Shown here one piece after another: positions 1 to 8,004 of a stretch of 64,000 nucleotides of DNA (position 1 is the stretch's first letter; each line of letters begins with the position of its first letter). The notes under the pieces are model-generated. The model saw only the letters and a program-made list of their open reading frames with translations. It was not told the origin of the DNA and did not search any database. The position numbers and the translations under genes were made by a program. The DNA comes from Fervidibacter sinensis (GTDB lineage Bacteria > Armatimonadota > Fervidibacteria > Fervidibacterales > Fervidibacteraceae): the NCBI GenBank assembly GCA_032161045.1, contig JAVHTH010000001.1; one strand, 5' to 3'.

Positions 1-210
1 TTTTCACCGAGGGCTTATGGTTTCGTTGGAGGGAAGTTAGTTTGGGTTCAGAAGGAAGTTGGGATAGGGGTTGTGAGGACTTTGGAGGAGTTTGTGAAAG
101 TTGTGAGGGGAGAGGAGGAGGCAAACAAGTTGATAGATGCATGGTCAGCAGAGATGAGAGAAAAGTCTTGGGGAAATTTACTTAGGATGAAAGCAGGTGA
201 GAAGAGATGA
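1..210 (+). CDS. C-terminal end of an unrecognised protein (partial)
   Basis: An open frame runs from the first base of the window to a TGA at 208-210, giving the last 69 residues of a protein whose start lies outside. The visible part is rich in charged residues and has the ending MKAGEKR. I do not recognise a family. It overlaps the ATG of the next gene by four bases (ATGA), which suggests co-translation with the prepilin-like gene. Frame and overlap are seen; function is unknown. Confidence 0.6.
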   Translation, partial: FSPRAYGFVGGKLVWVQKEVGIGVVRTLEEFVKVVRGEEEANKLIDAWSAEMREKSWGNLLRMKAGEKR

Positions 211-860
211 GAAGGACTGAAAACACTTTGAAGGCAAATAAAGGCTTGCGCGGCTACACTCTCACACGCTTTCACGCTTACACGCCTACACGCTTGCACG
301 CATTGACATTGATTGAATTAGTGATAGTTTGTGCCATCATTGCGATTTTGGCTGGTATAGTTTGGGTAGTATACCATTCCGTTAAAGAGCGTGGTAAGGT
401 TGTTGTATGCGTTAGCAACTTAAGACAAATTGGAATTGCCCTTACCGCTTATAGAGAAGATCACGACGGGCTTTTGGCGGAAGAGGGCAAAGAAAATGAG
501 TGGTGGGAGTTAGGTTTACCTCCTCCAGGTTTCAGTGCCCCTATACCTTCTTTGGTTCCACAATATGCTCCTTCTGACAAGATTTTCTACTGCACTAATC
601 CTCCCGTTTCCCAAGTTCGTGGGATACCTTTTGAAGCGACCAATAAGTATTGGTATCAAGTTTGGAGTGACAATGACCCGATACCTTTCAGAGAAGCAGT
701 GAAGTTAAGAGGCGAAGAGTATCCGATCATGGTTGACCCTAGACACTATGACAGAGGTTATGATGAAGTTATGATTTTCGGTCGTTGGGCAATTGTTTTG
801 CGTTTGAATCAAAAAATTGAAAGGTCGGAAACGATTGGTCGTGCAAGCATAGACTGGTAA
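207..860 (+). CDS. Type IV pilin / type II secretion pseudopilin-like protein
   Basis: The 217-residue product has the class III prepilin signature LTLIELVIV followed by a hydrophobic helix (about residues 33-57), the form recognised by prepilin peptidase. The mature part looks like the DUF1559/H-X9-DG group of pseudopilins common in Planctomycetes and Armatimonadota: residues after the helix include NLRQIGIALTAYREDHDG, the usual helix that follows the membrane segment, and a short beta-rich domain. The ATG overlaps the upstream stop (ATGA). The leader before the cleavage site is about 32 residues long and is encoded by a degenerate repeat (263-302). It is likely processed and either assembled in a pseudopilus or exposed at the cell surface; the exact role is not visible. 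Confidence 0.8.
   Translation: MRRTENTLKANKGLRGYTLTRFHAYTPTRLHALTLIELVIVCAIIAILAGIVWVVYHSVKERGKVVVCVSNLRQIGIALTAYREDHDGLLAEEGKENEWWELGLPPPGFSAPIPSLVPQYAPSDKIFYCTNPPVSQVRGIPFEATNKYWYQVWSDNDPIPFREAVKLRGEEYPIMVDPRHYDRGYDEVMIFGRWAIVLRLNQKIERSETIGRASIDW
263..302 (+). repeat. Degenerate tandem repeat inside the prepilin leader
   Basis: A run of imperfect 7-13 bp units built on CACGCT (ACACGCT, TTCACGCT, TACACGCC, TACACGCT, TGCACGC) codes the leader just before the LTLIEL processing site. The units are in frame, so the leader is a low-complexity Thr/His/Arg peptide. It could arise by slippage; length changes would not affect the mature protein. Confidence 0.6.
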
Positions 861-861
861 A

Positions 862-1470
862 GGATGGGCAATTGACGCCCTTGACGAAGGTCGTCCAATT
901 CCTTTTGCAATCGCTTCGTTTTTCGCTTTGCTTTGTCGTGAAGATGTCTCCGTTTCCGTTTTCTGTCTGAGCCTTTACGCCCTACTTGTTCGCCGCAAAG
1001 TTTGGGGTGGTGCAACGGCGATTGTTAGCGTGCTTTGGTTTCTTTTGGCGACTAAGGCTATGGCTTTTCTGAGTGGAGAAGAGCGAACTGCTTATTTGTC
1101 CCTTTACAGCCGTTGGGGCAATACACCTTTGTAAATTGTCTTGGGCATTTTGACCCATCCCTTTGATGCTCTGAAGTCACTTTTTCTTTGCGAAGGTCAC
1201 TTCACTCAACTCGGCGCTTATCCGATGCTCCTTTTAGCGCCTTTAGCCTTTTTGCCTCTCTTCTCAGGCACTTTCTTCCTTTTCGCTCTGCCTGTCTATG
1301 CGGTTTTGGCATTAAGTGACTGGAGAGCGATGAGGGAGTTGGGTTTTCAACATTCAGCGTTGATTGTCCCCTTTAATGCTCATGCTTTACCGCCATTTCA
1401 TTGGTCAGCGATAACGGTTTTGCCTGCAGGTTTAGCGGGGATGGCGTTGAAAGATGTGACGGAAGGATAA
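862..1470 (+). pseudogene. DUF2079-like membrane protein remnant with internal stop
   Basis: Two open pieces in the same frame (about 862-1131 and 1135-1467) are separated by one TAA at 1132-1134. Read through the stop, the product resembles the C-terminal part of DUF2079 integral membrane proteins: a CREDVSVSVF stretch, several hydrophobic segments, GNTPL-stop-IVLGILTHPF, and QHSALIVPF. DUF2079 proteins are normally around 450-550 residues, so the N-terminal half is missing as well as the frame being broken. There is no good start or ribosome site at 862. I read this as a decaying remnant. A sequencing error could explain the stop but not the missing front half. Confidence 0.6.
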
Positions 1471-1789
1471 TTGTCGGGGACGAGGTTCGGCATTTGGCGA
1501 GTCGGCAGTTCGGCTCAATGGGAGGGCGGCTCTCCTGAGCCACCGAAAAAATGACTTGAAAAATTCGGCGCGTCTGGAGACGCACCCTCCGAGCCTGAAA
1601 GTGATGGTTTGATAGATTCATCGGGCAAAACGCAAGGTTGCCAAAGGAGCGCCGATGAGTTTACCACCGAGTGCCAAAAGCGGGACACTCTACTCCGGAC
1701 CACCAAAGGATCAAACAGTTTGTGCCCATTTTCGTGACGATAACTCTCATCATCGTCGCTATTGACCGAAGGTGAAGTTTTGTGAGCGG
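1471..1789. repeat. Intergenic stretch with a paired-hairpin repeat (1521-1592)
   Basis: This gene-free stretch holds one paired-hairpin element at 1521-1592. Hairpin one has the core GGCTC/GAGCC and begins GGAGGG; hairpin two has the core GCGTCT/AGACGC and ends CCCTCC, so the outer ends are inverted copies of each other. From 1593 to 1789 I see no gene, tRNA or clear terminator. Confidence 0.55.
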
Positions 1790-4363
1790 TTAAGGCTTGG
1801 CTTTTCGCATTTGTTCCAACAGGCTCAAAATTTGGCGATGGCGTTCGTGGTAGGCGGTTGGGTCGTCAGCGAACTTGTTCGGTGCAAGTATCAAATCGCT
1901 TGCGTCCGATAGTTTCTCGGCTTGAGCCAAAAACTGAGCAAATTTCTGAGCCTTGGGCTTGTCCAGTTTGAGTTTCGTCGCAGTTTGTTGCAGCATGGTC
2001 AACAGGTCGTAATCTTCAATCCCGTCTCGGAAAATTTCCGCCCGCACAGATGGGATAGGGTCACCCCTATTGGGGTCGGGGTAGAACAAAAAGCCATCGC
2101 CGTTGCCACCGGGATAGGCAACAGGGTTCGCAAACAAGTCAAAAGGTTGACCTTTATCGTCCGTCCAGTAGTTGACGCACCAGTAAAGGAAACCGTCGCA
2201 ACTGTATCGCCAAAGCCACCAACCAACTGCACGGTGCGAAACTCCTGTCCAGTCAATCCGCCAAATGTCAGGGTAAGTTTTGCCAATTGTGCTGATGCAA
2301 ACATACATCCAAACTTGGTCACCCGCTTTTTTGCGTTCCCGCAGGAAAGGTTCGTCAAAGCAATCAATGTGCGGAACCCAAATGTTGATGAAGCCTGCTA
2401 AAGCGCGGTAGGCTGCACCTTCGAGAGTTGGTGCGTGAGTTCTAAACGGACCTGTCGCACCGTAGCCTGCTGTCAGCAAGATGTTCAGGTTCGGGGCATG
2501 TTCGTGCACGAATCGGCACAAGGCTTCAATGTTGATGAATTCAGCAGTTGACGGCTCATCAAAGACATAGAAGTAAAACCGCTCGCTCCAACCTTTTCGT
2601 TTCAAATGCTCGCCCAAAAGTTTCAATTTGGCGGCGACATCTGCTTGTTCGTTTTCCGGCGGCGGTTTCGTGCCCCAGCGCAAAATTCCGCCAATGGAAA
2701 ACGCTGTTGCGCCTTTACTCATCCACGCTTCAACTTCTCGGTCAAACTCGTCCCAATTTGCCATCCAAGTTCCGTCAGGTTGCTTGACAAAAACTTTATC
2801 CCAAGGCAAGGGCGGTGGTGGAGTGAAGCGATAGCGAAGGCAGAGTTCGTAAAAACGCCTGCTTCGCTCAGGAGTCCAAGCGTCGCCGTAAACCTGCCGC
2901 GCCTTGTAGTCCCAAATGAGCACACATGTTTTCAGGAAACTTTGAGTTGGCAGTGTGACATCGTAAACCCGCAGGCGGATTGGAGCGACCGTTCGCTCAG
3001 TGTTTTGTGGCTCAATTGTAATCGCACCTTCGTAATCGCCGGGTTCAGCATCCCTTGGAACCCAAACCGTGAGCCAAACCGATTGGCATTCTCCTTCTGC
3101 TACATCAAAATTTCGCAAGGGCAAAAGCGGGTCAGGATAGCGACCTATTATGCCGAATCCGCCCGGCGTAGGTTTTTGGACTGGCACATAACCGACAAGC
3201 CTAACCTCAGGCAAAATCATAGAGCCTTTTGGTCCGACCAAAGGCGAGACACCGACCTTGACATTTTTGAGTGTTCGTTCCAAGGCTGCGATGACAATTT
3301 GAACACTTTCGCCTTCCCCCTTTGCAGCAAAAAGCGTCACAGGGTTGCTTGCTGAAATCGGTTCACCCGATGGCACTTGCTCTGGGCGAAGTTTCAACAT
3401 CGGCGAAACCGCGAAAACGGTGTAAGGTTTACCAACCCTTTCGGCAACCGCCGCTTGCATGACTTCTGCCTCCAATTGCGGCAACCTCACTTTCAGCGTT
3501 TTGATTTGCGTCCAAAGGCTTGTCAAATTGCTCGCGCTCAACTTACTTTGCCAATCAGCGATTGTGGCGATAACTTTCTTGCCGATAGCAGTTTTCAATT
3601 TCAAGGGCAACTTTTGCCGCCAAGTTCTCAGCAAGTTTTGAAGCCTGTTTGCCTCTTGGCGCACAACTGTCGCTGAAAGTTGCTGAACTGCTTGAAGCGA
3701 AGAAAGATTAGCGAGTCTGAGTGAACCGAAATTTTGCGGCTCGTGGAAACCGCTTTTGCACGGTTGCCAAGTTGAAAGTTCCGGCGGCGAAACGGAGTAT
3801 CTTTGCCTTGCAAGGTTGACCCGCCAAACATCGCTGAAAATCGGCATCCTGTTAAGGCTGCGGATGGGGATGGCAATTTCTGCGACCCATTGGTGGCTTT
3901 CAACACTGACACCAACCCGCACTCTGCTGTCCCAACTCACATCGTCTTTCCCATCTTGCCAAAACTCATCACGCACGACACCAAGACTGTTGACGACGAT
4001 GTGGTAATAGCAGGTTGGGTCAGTCGGGTCGGGAGCGAGAAAAACTTCAACGCAATCGTCGGTCCAAACCTCGCCGTCGTGTTGCTTGATGTTGTGCCTC
4101 ATCAGTTTGGGATTTGGCTCGTCGCAAACGAAAAGCACAAAAATATGCTCCGCTCCAAAGCAAAACTTGACAGTTGTTTTTGCTTGCGGCTCCCCGCCGC
4201 CCAACCGGTGAGCCAATTGAAGCGTCAGCGCTTTCGTCCAAGCAATGTCATCAATTTGCCCGTCAGCGATTGGCGGTGGCGCAACTTGAAAAGCGACAAG
4301 TTCTTGTGCTGCATGAAAACCTGTCATTGTCAAGAGTGAAACCAAGGCGCACACAAACTTCAT
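1790..4363 (-). CDS. Secreted CBM9-like and DUF4091 (GH123-like) protein
   Basis: The 857-residue protein begins with a signal peptide (MKFVCALVSLLTMTGFHAA). Residues about 25-215 resemble a CBM9-type domain (ADGQIDDIAW, WTDDCVEVFLAP, NFGSLRLANL) as found in carbohydrate-binding or outer-surface proteins. A helical linker of about 90 residues follows. The C-terminal part (about 330-855) resembles DUF4091/GH123-like proteins: FYFYVFDEPS contains the usual Asp-Glu pair, and REIFRDGIEDYDLL-type wording near the end (IFRDGIEDYDLLTML) is the DUF4091 hallmark. The ATG is preceded by AAGGAGGTG at good distance. It probably binds or cleaves a sugar polymer outside the cell, perhaps an amino-sugar glycoside, but substrate cannot be read from sequence. 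It is a single gene flanked by repeats. Confidence 0.8.
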   Translation of the reverse strand: MKFVCALVSLLTMTGFHAAQELVAFQVAPPPIADGQIDDIAWTKALTLQLAHRLGGGEPQAKTTVKFCFGAEHIFVLFVCDEPNPKLMRHNIKQHDGEVWTDDCVEVFLAPDPTDPTCYYHIVVNSLGVVRDEFWQDGKDDVSWDSRVRVGVSVESHQWVAEIAIPIRSLNRMPIFSDVWRVNLARQRYSVSPPELSTWQPCKSGFHEPQNFGSLRLANLSSLQAVQQLSATVVRQEANRLQNLLRTWRQKLPLKLKTAIGKKVIATIADWQSKLSASNLTSLWTQIKTLKVRLPQLEAEVMQAAVAERVGKPYTVFAVSPMLKLRPEQVPSGEPISASNPVTLFAAKGEGESVQIVIAALERTLKNVKVGVSPLVGPKGSMILPEVRLVGYVPVQKPTPGGFGIIGRYPDPLLPLRNFDVAEGECQSVWLTVWVPRDAEPGDYEGAITIEPQNTERTVAPIRLRVYDVTLPTQSFLKTCVLIWDYKARQVYGDAWTPERSRRFYELCLRYRFTPPPPLPWDKVFVKQPDGTWMANWDEFDREVEAWMSKGATAFSIGGILRWGTKPPPENEQADVAAKLKLLGEHLKRKGWSERFYFYVFDEPSTAEFINIEALCRFVHEHAPNLNILLTAGYGATGPFRTHAPTLEGAAYRALAGFINIWVPHIDCFDEPFLRERKKAGDQVWMYVCISTIGKTYPDIWRIDWTGVSHRAVGWWLWRYSCDGFLYWCVNYWTDDKGQPFDLFANPVAYPGGNGDGFLFYPDPNRGDPIPSVRAEIFRDGIEDYDLLTMLQQTATKLKLDKPKAQKFAQFLAQAEKLSDASDLILAPNKFADDPTAYHERHRQILSLLEQMRKAKP

Positions 4364-4880
4364 GATAGCCCACCTCCTTCACCTCAAACGAAATTCAAAA
4401 CCCGCAGCATGGCTCACCGGGAGGTTCGCCCTCCCGCTTCATAAGTCTGGGAAAGTAGGGCGGGGTTTAAAACCCCGCCGACAGATTTCCGGTCGGCACG
4501 GAATAAAAACCGTGCCCTACCAAGCATCGTCGCTGAATAAATTCGGCGCTCAATTTTTTCATCAACCACTGGTTCAAGCCAGTGGCATGAACAATGCGTT
4601 GAGCGTTGTGAGTTGGGCGTTAAGCGTTGACAAAAATTTGCAAAAACCCATTCTCCGGGCTAAAGCCCGTAGTTGCTAACAGATTTGAAGGGCAAGCCCT
4701 TGGCTTACCGAATTTTTGCGGTCGGGCAGGAGCCCGACCCTCCGAAACGCCGATTTTTTGGCTTGGCGAGAGTCAAGCCATTGGAATTTAGTCGGCGAAT
4801 TTTGCAGGGCGGGGTTTGAACCCCGACGACAGGTTCTCGTCGGCACGGTATAAAACCGCGCCCTACTTTACCATTGCCAT
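4364..4880. repeat. Repeat-filled intergenic region with two paired-hairpin elements
   Basis: This 517-bp gap has no credible gene. Two paired-hairpin elements are clear: 4455-4520 (GTAGGGC ... GCCCTAC ends, cores GGGGTTTAAAACCCC and CACGG/CCGTG) and 4804-4866 (one outer end GCAGGGC). Between them are smaller palindromes: CCACTGG/CCAGTGG near 4565, GGGCT/AGCCC near 4655, GGGCAAGCC/GGCTT near 4690, and GGTCGGGC/GCCCGACC near 4720-4740. They may act as transcription stops for the flanking leftward genes or simply be mobile repeats. Confidence 0.65.
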
Positions 4881-5903
4881 CTATGGAGTCATTTCGTTTT
4901 CAACCTTGACAGGCATTTGGGTTTTTGCCGACCTATAAGCGGCGTCAATGATTGCCATGTCGTGCAGTCCGCCTTGGCTGCTGAGCGGTTCTTCTTTGCC
5001 CTCAAAGAAACCGTTCACAAAGGCGCAAACGCCCTTGCGGATTGTCTCTTCCCACCAATCTCTACTGCCTATTTCTGGACAGGGCAAAACCACTTGCGGT
5101 TCGTCGCCCTTCCTGTGCAAAATCAAACCGCGACCGAGGTGCTCGTAATAAACGCTGCCTTCGGTTCCCGCGACGATGAATAACGGCGCAATCGGAGTTC
5201 CGGGCATTCCAAAACTCGTTACCAAATGTCCAGTTGCCCCGTTCTCGTAGACGAGGTGCAAAATGGCGGTGTCTTCGCCGTCAATTTCCGTGACGGTTTT
5301 TCGGTGAGTGTTGGCGAAAACGGTTTCAACCCGACCACCGAGCATGACAGCGAGGTCAACATAATGGTGACCGACATCAATGAGTGAGCCGCCGCCGGCA
5401 GAACTCATTGGTTGCCGCCAACCGCCGGGGACATAGTAGGCGAAATGGTTGATTTGCACGAAAAACGGCTCACCTATTGCGCCGTCCAAAATCAATTCGC
5501 GGGCGCGAACGCAATGGTCGTATGTTCGCATGTTTTCAGCGACAGCCAGCAACTTGCCGTGTTCTCTCGCTGCCTGAACCATCCGTTTAGCCTCGTCAAG
5601 GTTGAGCGCCATCGGCTTTTCGGTCAAGACATGTTTGCCCGATTCAAAGGCTTTCAGAGCGGTGGGCAAGTGCAAATCATGGGGCAAGCAAATGTCAATC
5701 ACATGCACTCGCTCGTCGTCAAATGGCTTTTCGTAGTCGCCGAACCAACCTTCAGCGCCGAATTTTTCAGAGAACTCTTTCGCTTTCGCTGGGTCTCGGC
5801 TTGCCACGAACAAAGCAACCTTCCCTCGCAATGACGCCAATGCCTCGCAGTGAACTCGTCCCATCCAACCCAGACCTACAACGCAAATTCCCACTCGCTG
5901 CAT
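4881..5903 (-). CDS. Gfo/Idh/MocA family NAD(P)-dependent oxidoreductase
   Basis: The 340-residue protein has an N-terminal Rossmann fold (VGICVVGLGWMGRVH) and the family motif TEKPMAL near residue 95. The central GGGSLIDVGHHYVDLA matches the conserved substrate-side helix with the catalytic Asp/His of inositol- and sugar-dehydrogenases. Length is typical. Members oxidise a hydroxyl of a sugar, inositol or related cyclic polyol using NAD(P); the actual substrate is unknown. It lies 21 bases downstream of the MsbA-like gene on the same strand, so the two may share a transcript, but a functional link is not evident. A second, only distantly similar paralogue is at 57033-58046. Confidence 0.88.
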   Translation of the reverse strand: MQRVGICVVGLGWMGRVHCEALASLRGKVALFVASRDPAKAKEFSEKFGAEGWFGDYEKPFDDERVHVIDICLPHDLHLPTALKAFESGKHVLTEKPMALNLDEAKRMVQAAREHGKLLAVAENMRTYDHCVRARELILDGAIGEPFFVQINHFAYYVPGGWRQPMSSAGGGSLIDVGHHYVDLAVMLGGRVETVFANTHRKTVTEIDGEDTAILHLVYENGATGHLVTSFGMPGTPIAPLFIVAGTEGSVYYEHLGRGLILHRKGDEPQVVLPCPEIGSRDWWEETIRKGVCAFVNGFFEGKEEPLSSQGGLHDMAIIDAAYRSAKTQMPVKVENEMTP

Positions 5904-5924
5904 CCTTCCGTTTCCCCCTTCGCT

Positions 5925-7670
5925 TTACGCTTTCATCGGCTCATATTCAGGCAAAGCCATTTGAAGCCGATACATGCGAGCATACCAACCGCCGTTCGCC
6001 ATGAGTTCCTCATGGGTTCCTCGTTCAACGATTTGCCCATCCTGCACGACTAAAATTTGGTCGCAATCTCTAACCATTGACAACCTGTGCGAAACGATGA
6101 TGGTGGTCCGACCTTCCATCAGCCGTTCCAAGGTCGTCTGAATGATCGCCTCGCTTTCAGGTTCAACGGAAGCGGTTGCTTCGTCAAGGAGCAAGATTTT
6201 CGGGTTCGCTAAAAAGGCACGGGCGATGCAAATTCGCTGCTTTTGACCTCCAGAGAGTCTGACGCCTCGCTCTCCAACGACAGTTTCGTAGCCGTTCGGT
6301 AACTCTTCAATGAACTCATGCGCATTGGCGAGTTTTGCTGCTTCAACGATTTCGTCATCGGTCGCATCAAGCCGTCCAAACCTTATGTTGTGCCGAACTG
6401 TATCGTTGAACAGGAAAGGCTCTTGCGTGACTATGGCGCAATGGCGTCTCAAACTTTCCTGTTTGATTTGCCTCAAATCGTGTCCGTCAAGCAAAATCCG
6501 ACCTTCCTGCGGTTCGTAAAGCCGAAGGATGAGCGCCAAGATTGTGCTTTTGCCCGCACCTGATGGACCAACAATGCCAACTTTTTGACCCGGCAAAACT
6601 TCAAACGAAACATTGCGCAGCACGACATTTTTGTCGTCGTAGGCAAAAGTCACTTTGTCAAAAACGATGTGCCCCTTGACTTCGGTCAACTCAACGGCGT
6701 CGGGAGCGTCAACGATTTCAACGGGTGCGTCAAGGATTTCAAAGACTCGGGAAGCAGAGGCAATTGCCCGCTGAACCATCTCGTTGATTTGAGCGAGAGA
6801 AAAGACAGGCGAGAAAAGTTGCCACCAATAACCTCGGTAAGCCACCAAACCGCCAATAGTGAACTCGCCGCGCAAAACGAAAATCGCACCAACTCCAATC
6901 ATCATCACGCTGCTGAAAAAGCCGACGGTGAAAACCGCTGGGAAGTAAACGGTCCTTGCGACAACGCCCTTGACACTTTCGTTCAGGTAGCGTCGGTTCT
7001 CTTCTTCAAAGCGTTGCAACTCGTAAAGTTCGCGAGCGAAGGCTTTGATCACGAGCATTCCGAGCAAGTTTTCTTGCAACTTCGCCGAAACATCACCGAG
7101 CCTGTCTCGGATTCGCCGATATAAGCCACGAATGCGGGCGTTGAAAATCCAAACCAAAGCAGCGACCCCAGCCATTGGCAAAAGGGTTAGTGTCCCGACT
7201 TTCCAATTGAGCGCGACGATGATTGCAGCGACGCCAATGAACTGCAAGGCGTTCGCGATGATGTTGTCAACACCGTTGATGGCAATCTCTTGCAAAGTAT
7301 CAACATCGCCTATGACGCGGGCGATTATATCACCACTCCTGCGTTCGTGGAAGAAGCGAAGCGAATGGCTTTGCAGTTTCCTGTAAAGTTCGTTTCGCAA
7401 GTCAAAGACGAACCTTTGCCCGACGACACCCAAAAGGTAAGTTCGTGCTGCTGACAGACCAACGCCAATTAAGTGCACTCCGACCATAACCAACAATGCC
7501 GGCGCCAAAAGCCCGACTTTGTGGTTGACAATCACTTCATCAACGATGAACTTCCAAACGAGCGGGTGGAAGAGTTGGGCTGGCGTTGCAAGCAAAAGGC
7601 AAATTAGCCCAACAGCAATTTGCCACCAATATGGCTTTAAGTATCGCAAAAGCCGAACGAATTGCGACAT
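5925..7670 (-). CDS. MsbA/LmrA-type ABC transporter, fused membrane and ATPase domains
   Basis: The 581-residue half-transporter has an N-terminal six-helix exporter domain (about residues 15-310) and a C-terminal ATPase. Visible motifs are Walker A GPSGAGKST, the signature LSGGQKQR, Walker B KILLLDEATASVE and the switch His in IIVSHRL. All catalytic residues look intact. It should act as a homodimer or heterodimer in the inner membrane exporting a lipid, peptide or drug; no partner half-transporter is adjacent, which favours a homodimer. The ATG at 7670 has a purine-rich site upstream (AAAGGGGCG, rather distant). Substrate cannot be told. Confidence 0.9.
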   Translation of the reverse strand: MSQFVRLLRYLKPYWWQIAVGLICLLLATPAQLFHPLVWKFIVDEVIVNHKVGLLAPALLVMVGVHLIGVGLSAARTYLLGVVGQRFVFDLRNELYRKLQSHSLRFFHERRSGDIIARVIGDVDTLQEIAINGVDNIIANALQFIGVAAIIVALNWKVGTLTLLPMAGVAALVWIFNARIRGLYRRIRDRLGDVSAKLQENLLGMLVIKAFARELYELQRFEEENRRYLNESVKGVVARTVYFPAVFTVGFFSSVMMIGVGAIFVLRGEFTIGGLVAYRGYWWQLFSPVFSLAQINEMVQRAIASASRVFEILDAPVEIVDAPDAVELTEVKGHIVFDKVTFAYDDKNVVLRNVSFEVLPGQKVGIVGPSGAGKSTILALILRLYEPQEGRILLDGHDLRQIKQESLRRHCAIVTQEPFLFNDTVRHNIRFGRLDATDDEIVEAAKLANAHEFIEELPNGYETVVGERGVRLSGGQKQRICIARAFLANPKILLLDEATASVEPESEAIIQTTLERLMEGRTTIIVSHRLSMVRDCDQILVVQDGQIVERGTHEELMANGGWYARMYRLQMALPEYEPMKA

Positions 7671-7700
7671 CGCTTTCTCGCCCCTTTCTCTAACCTTCTT

Positions 7701-8004
7701 TCGGATGGCAAGCCTCTGGCTTGCCGAATTTCCCTTTGTAGGGCAGGGTTTTATACCCTGCCGAGGAATTTTCTGTCGGCGCGGTATAAAACCGCGCCCT
7801 ACATTAAGCCGATTTTCTTTTCGGCTCGGCAGGAGCCGAGCCCTCCGAAATTTCTCGGATGGTACGCCTTTGGCGTGCCGAATTTCCCTTGTAGGGCAGG
7901 GTTTTATACCCTGCCGACGAATTTTTTCGGCGCGGTGTAAAACCGCGCCCTACATTAAGCCAAATTTCCTTTCGGTTCGGCAGGGGAGCCGAATCCTCTG
8001 AAAA
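7701..8004. repeat. Tandemly duplicated 154-bp composite of hairpin repeats
   Basis: Two head-to-tail copies (7701-7854 and 7855-8004) each contain, in order, a GGCAAGCC/GGCTTGCC-type palindrome ending in CCGAATTTCCC, a paired-hairpin element (7738-7802 and 7891-7953), and a CGGCTC/GAGCCG-type palindrome ending in CCTCCGA or a close variant. Base changes between copies are often paired across stems (for example CAAGCC with GGCTTG versus TACGCC with GGCGTG). The block fills the gap between two leftward transporter genes and may serve as a transcription barrier. Confidence 0.75.

Noticed and set aside
2606..3355. Plus-strand frame of 249 residues inside the DUF4091 gene
   Set aside because: It is antisense to a well-supported gene, has no family motif and no ribosome site.
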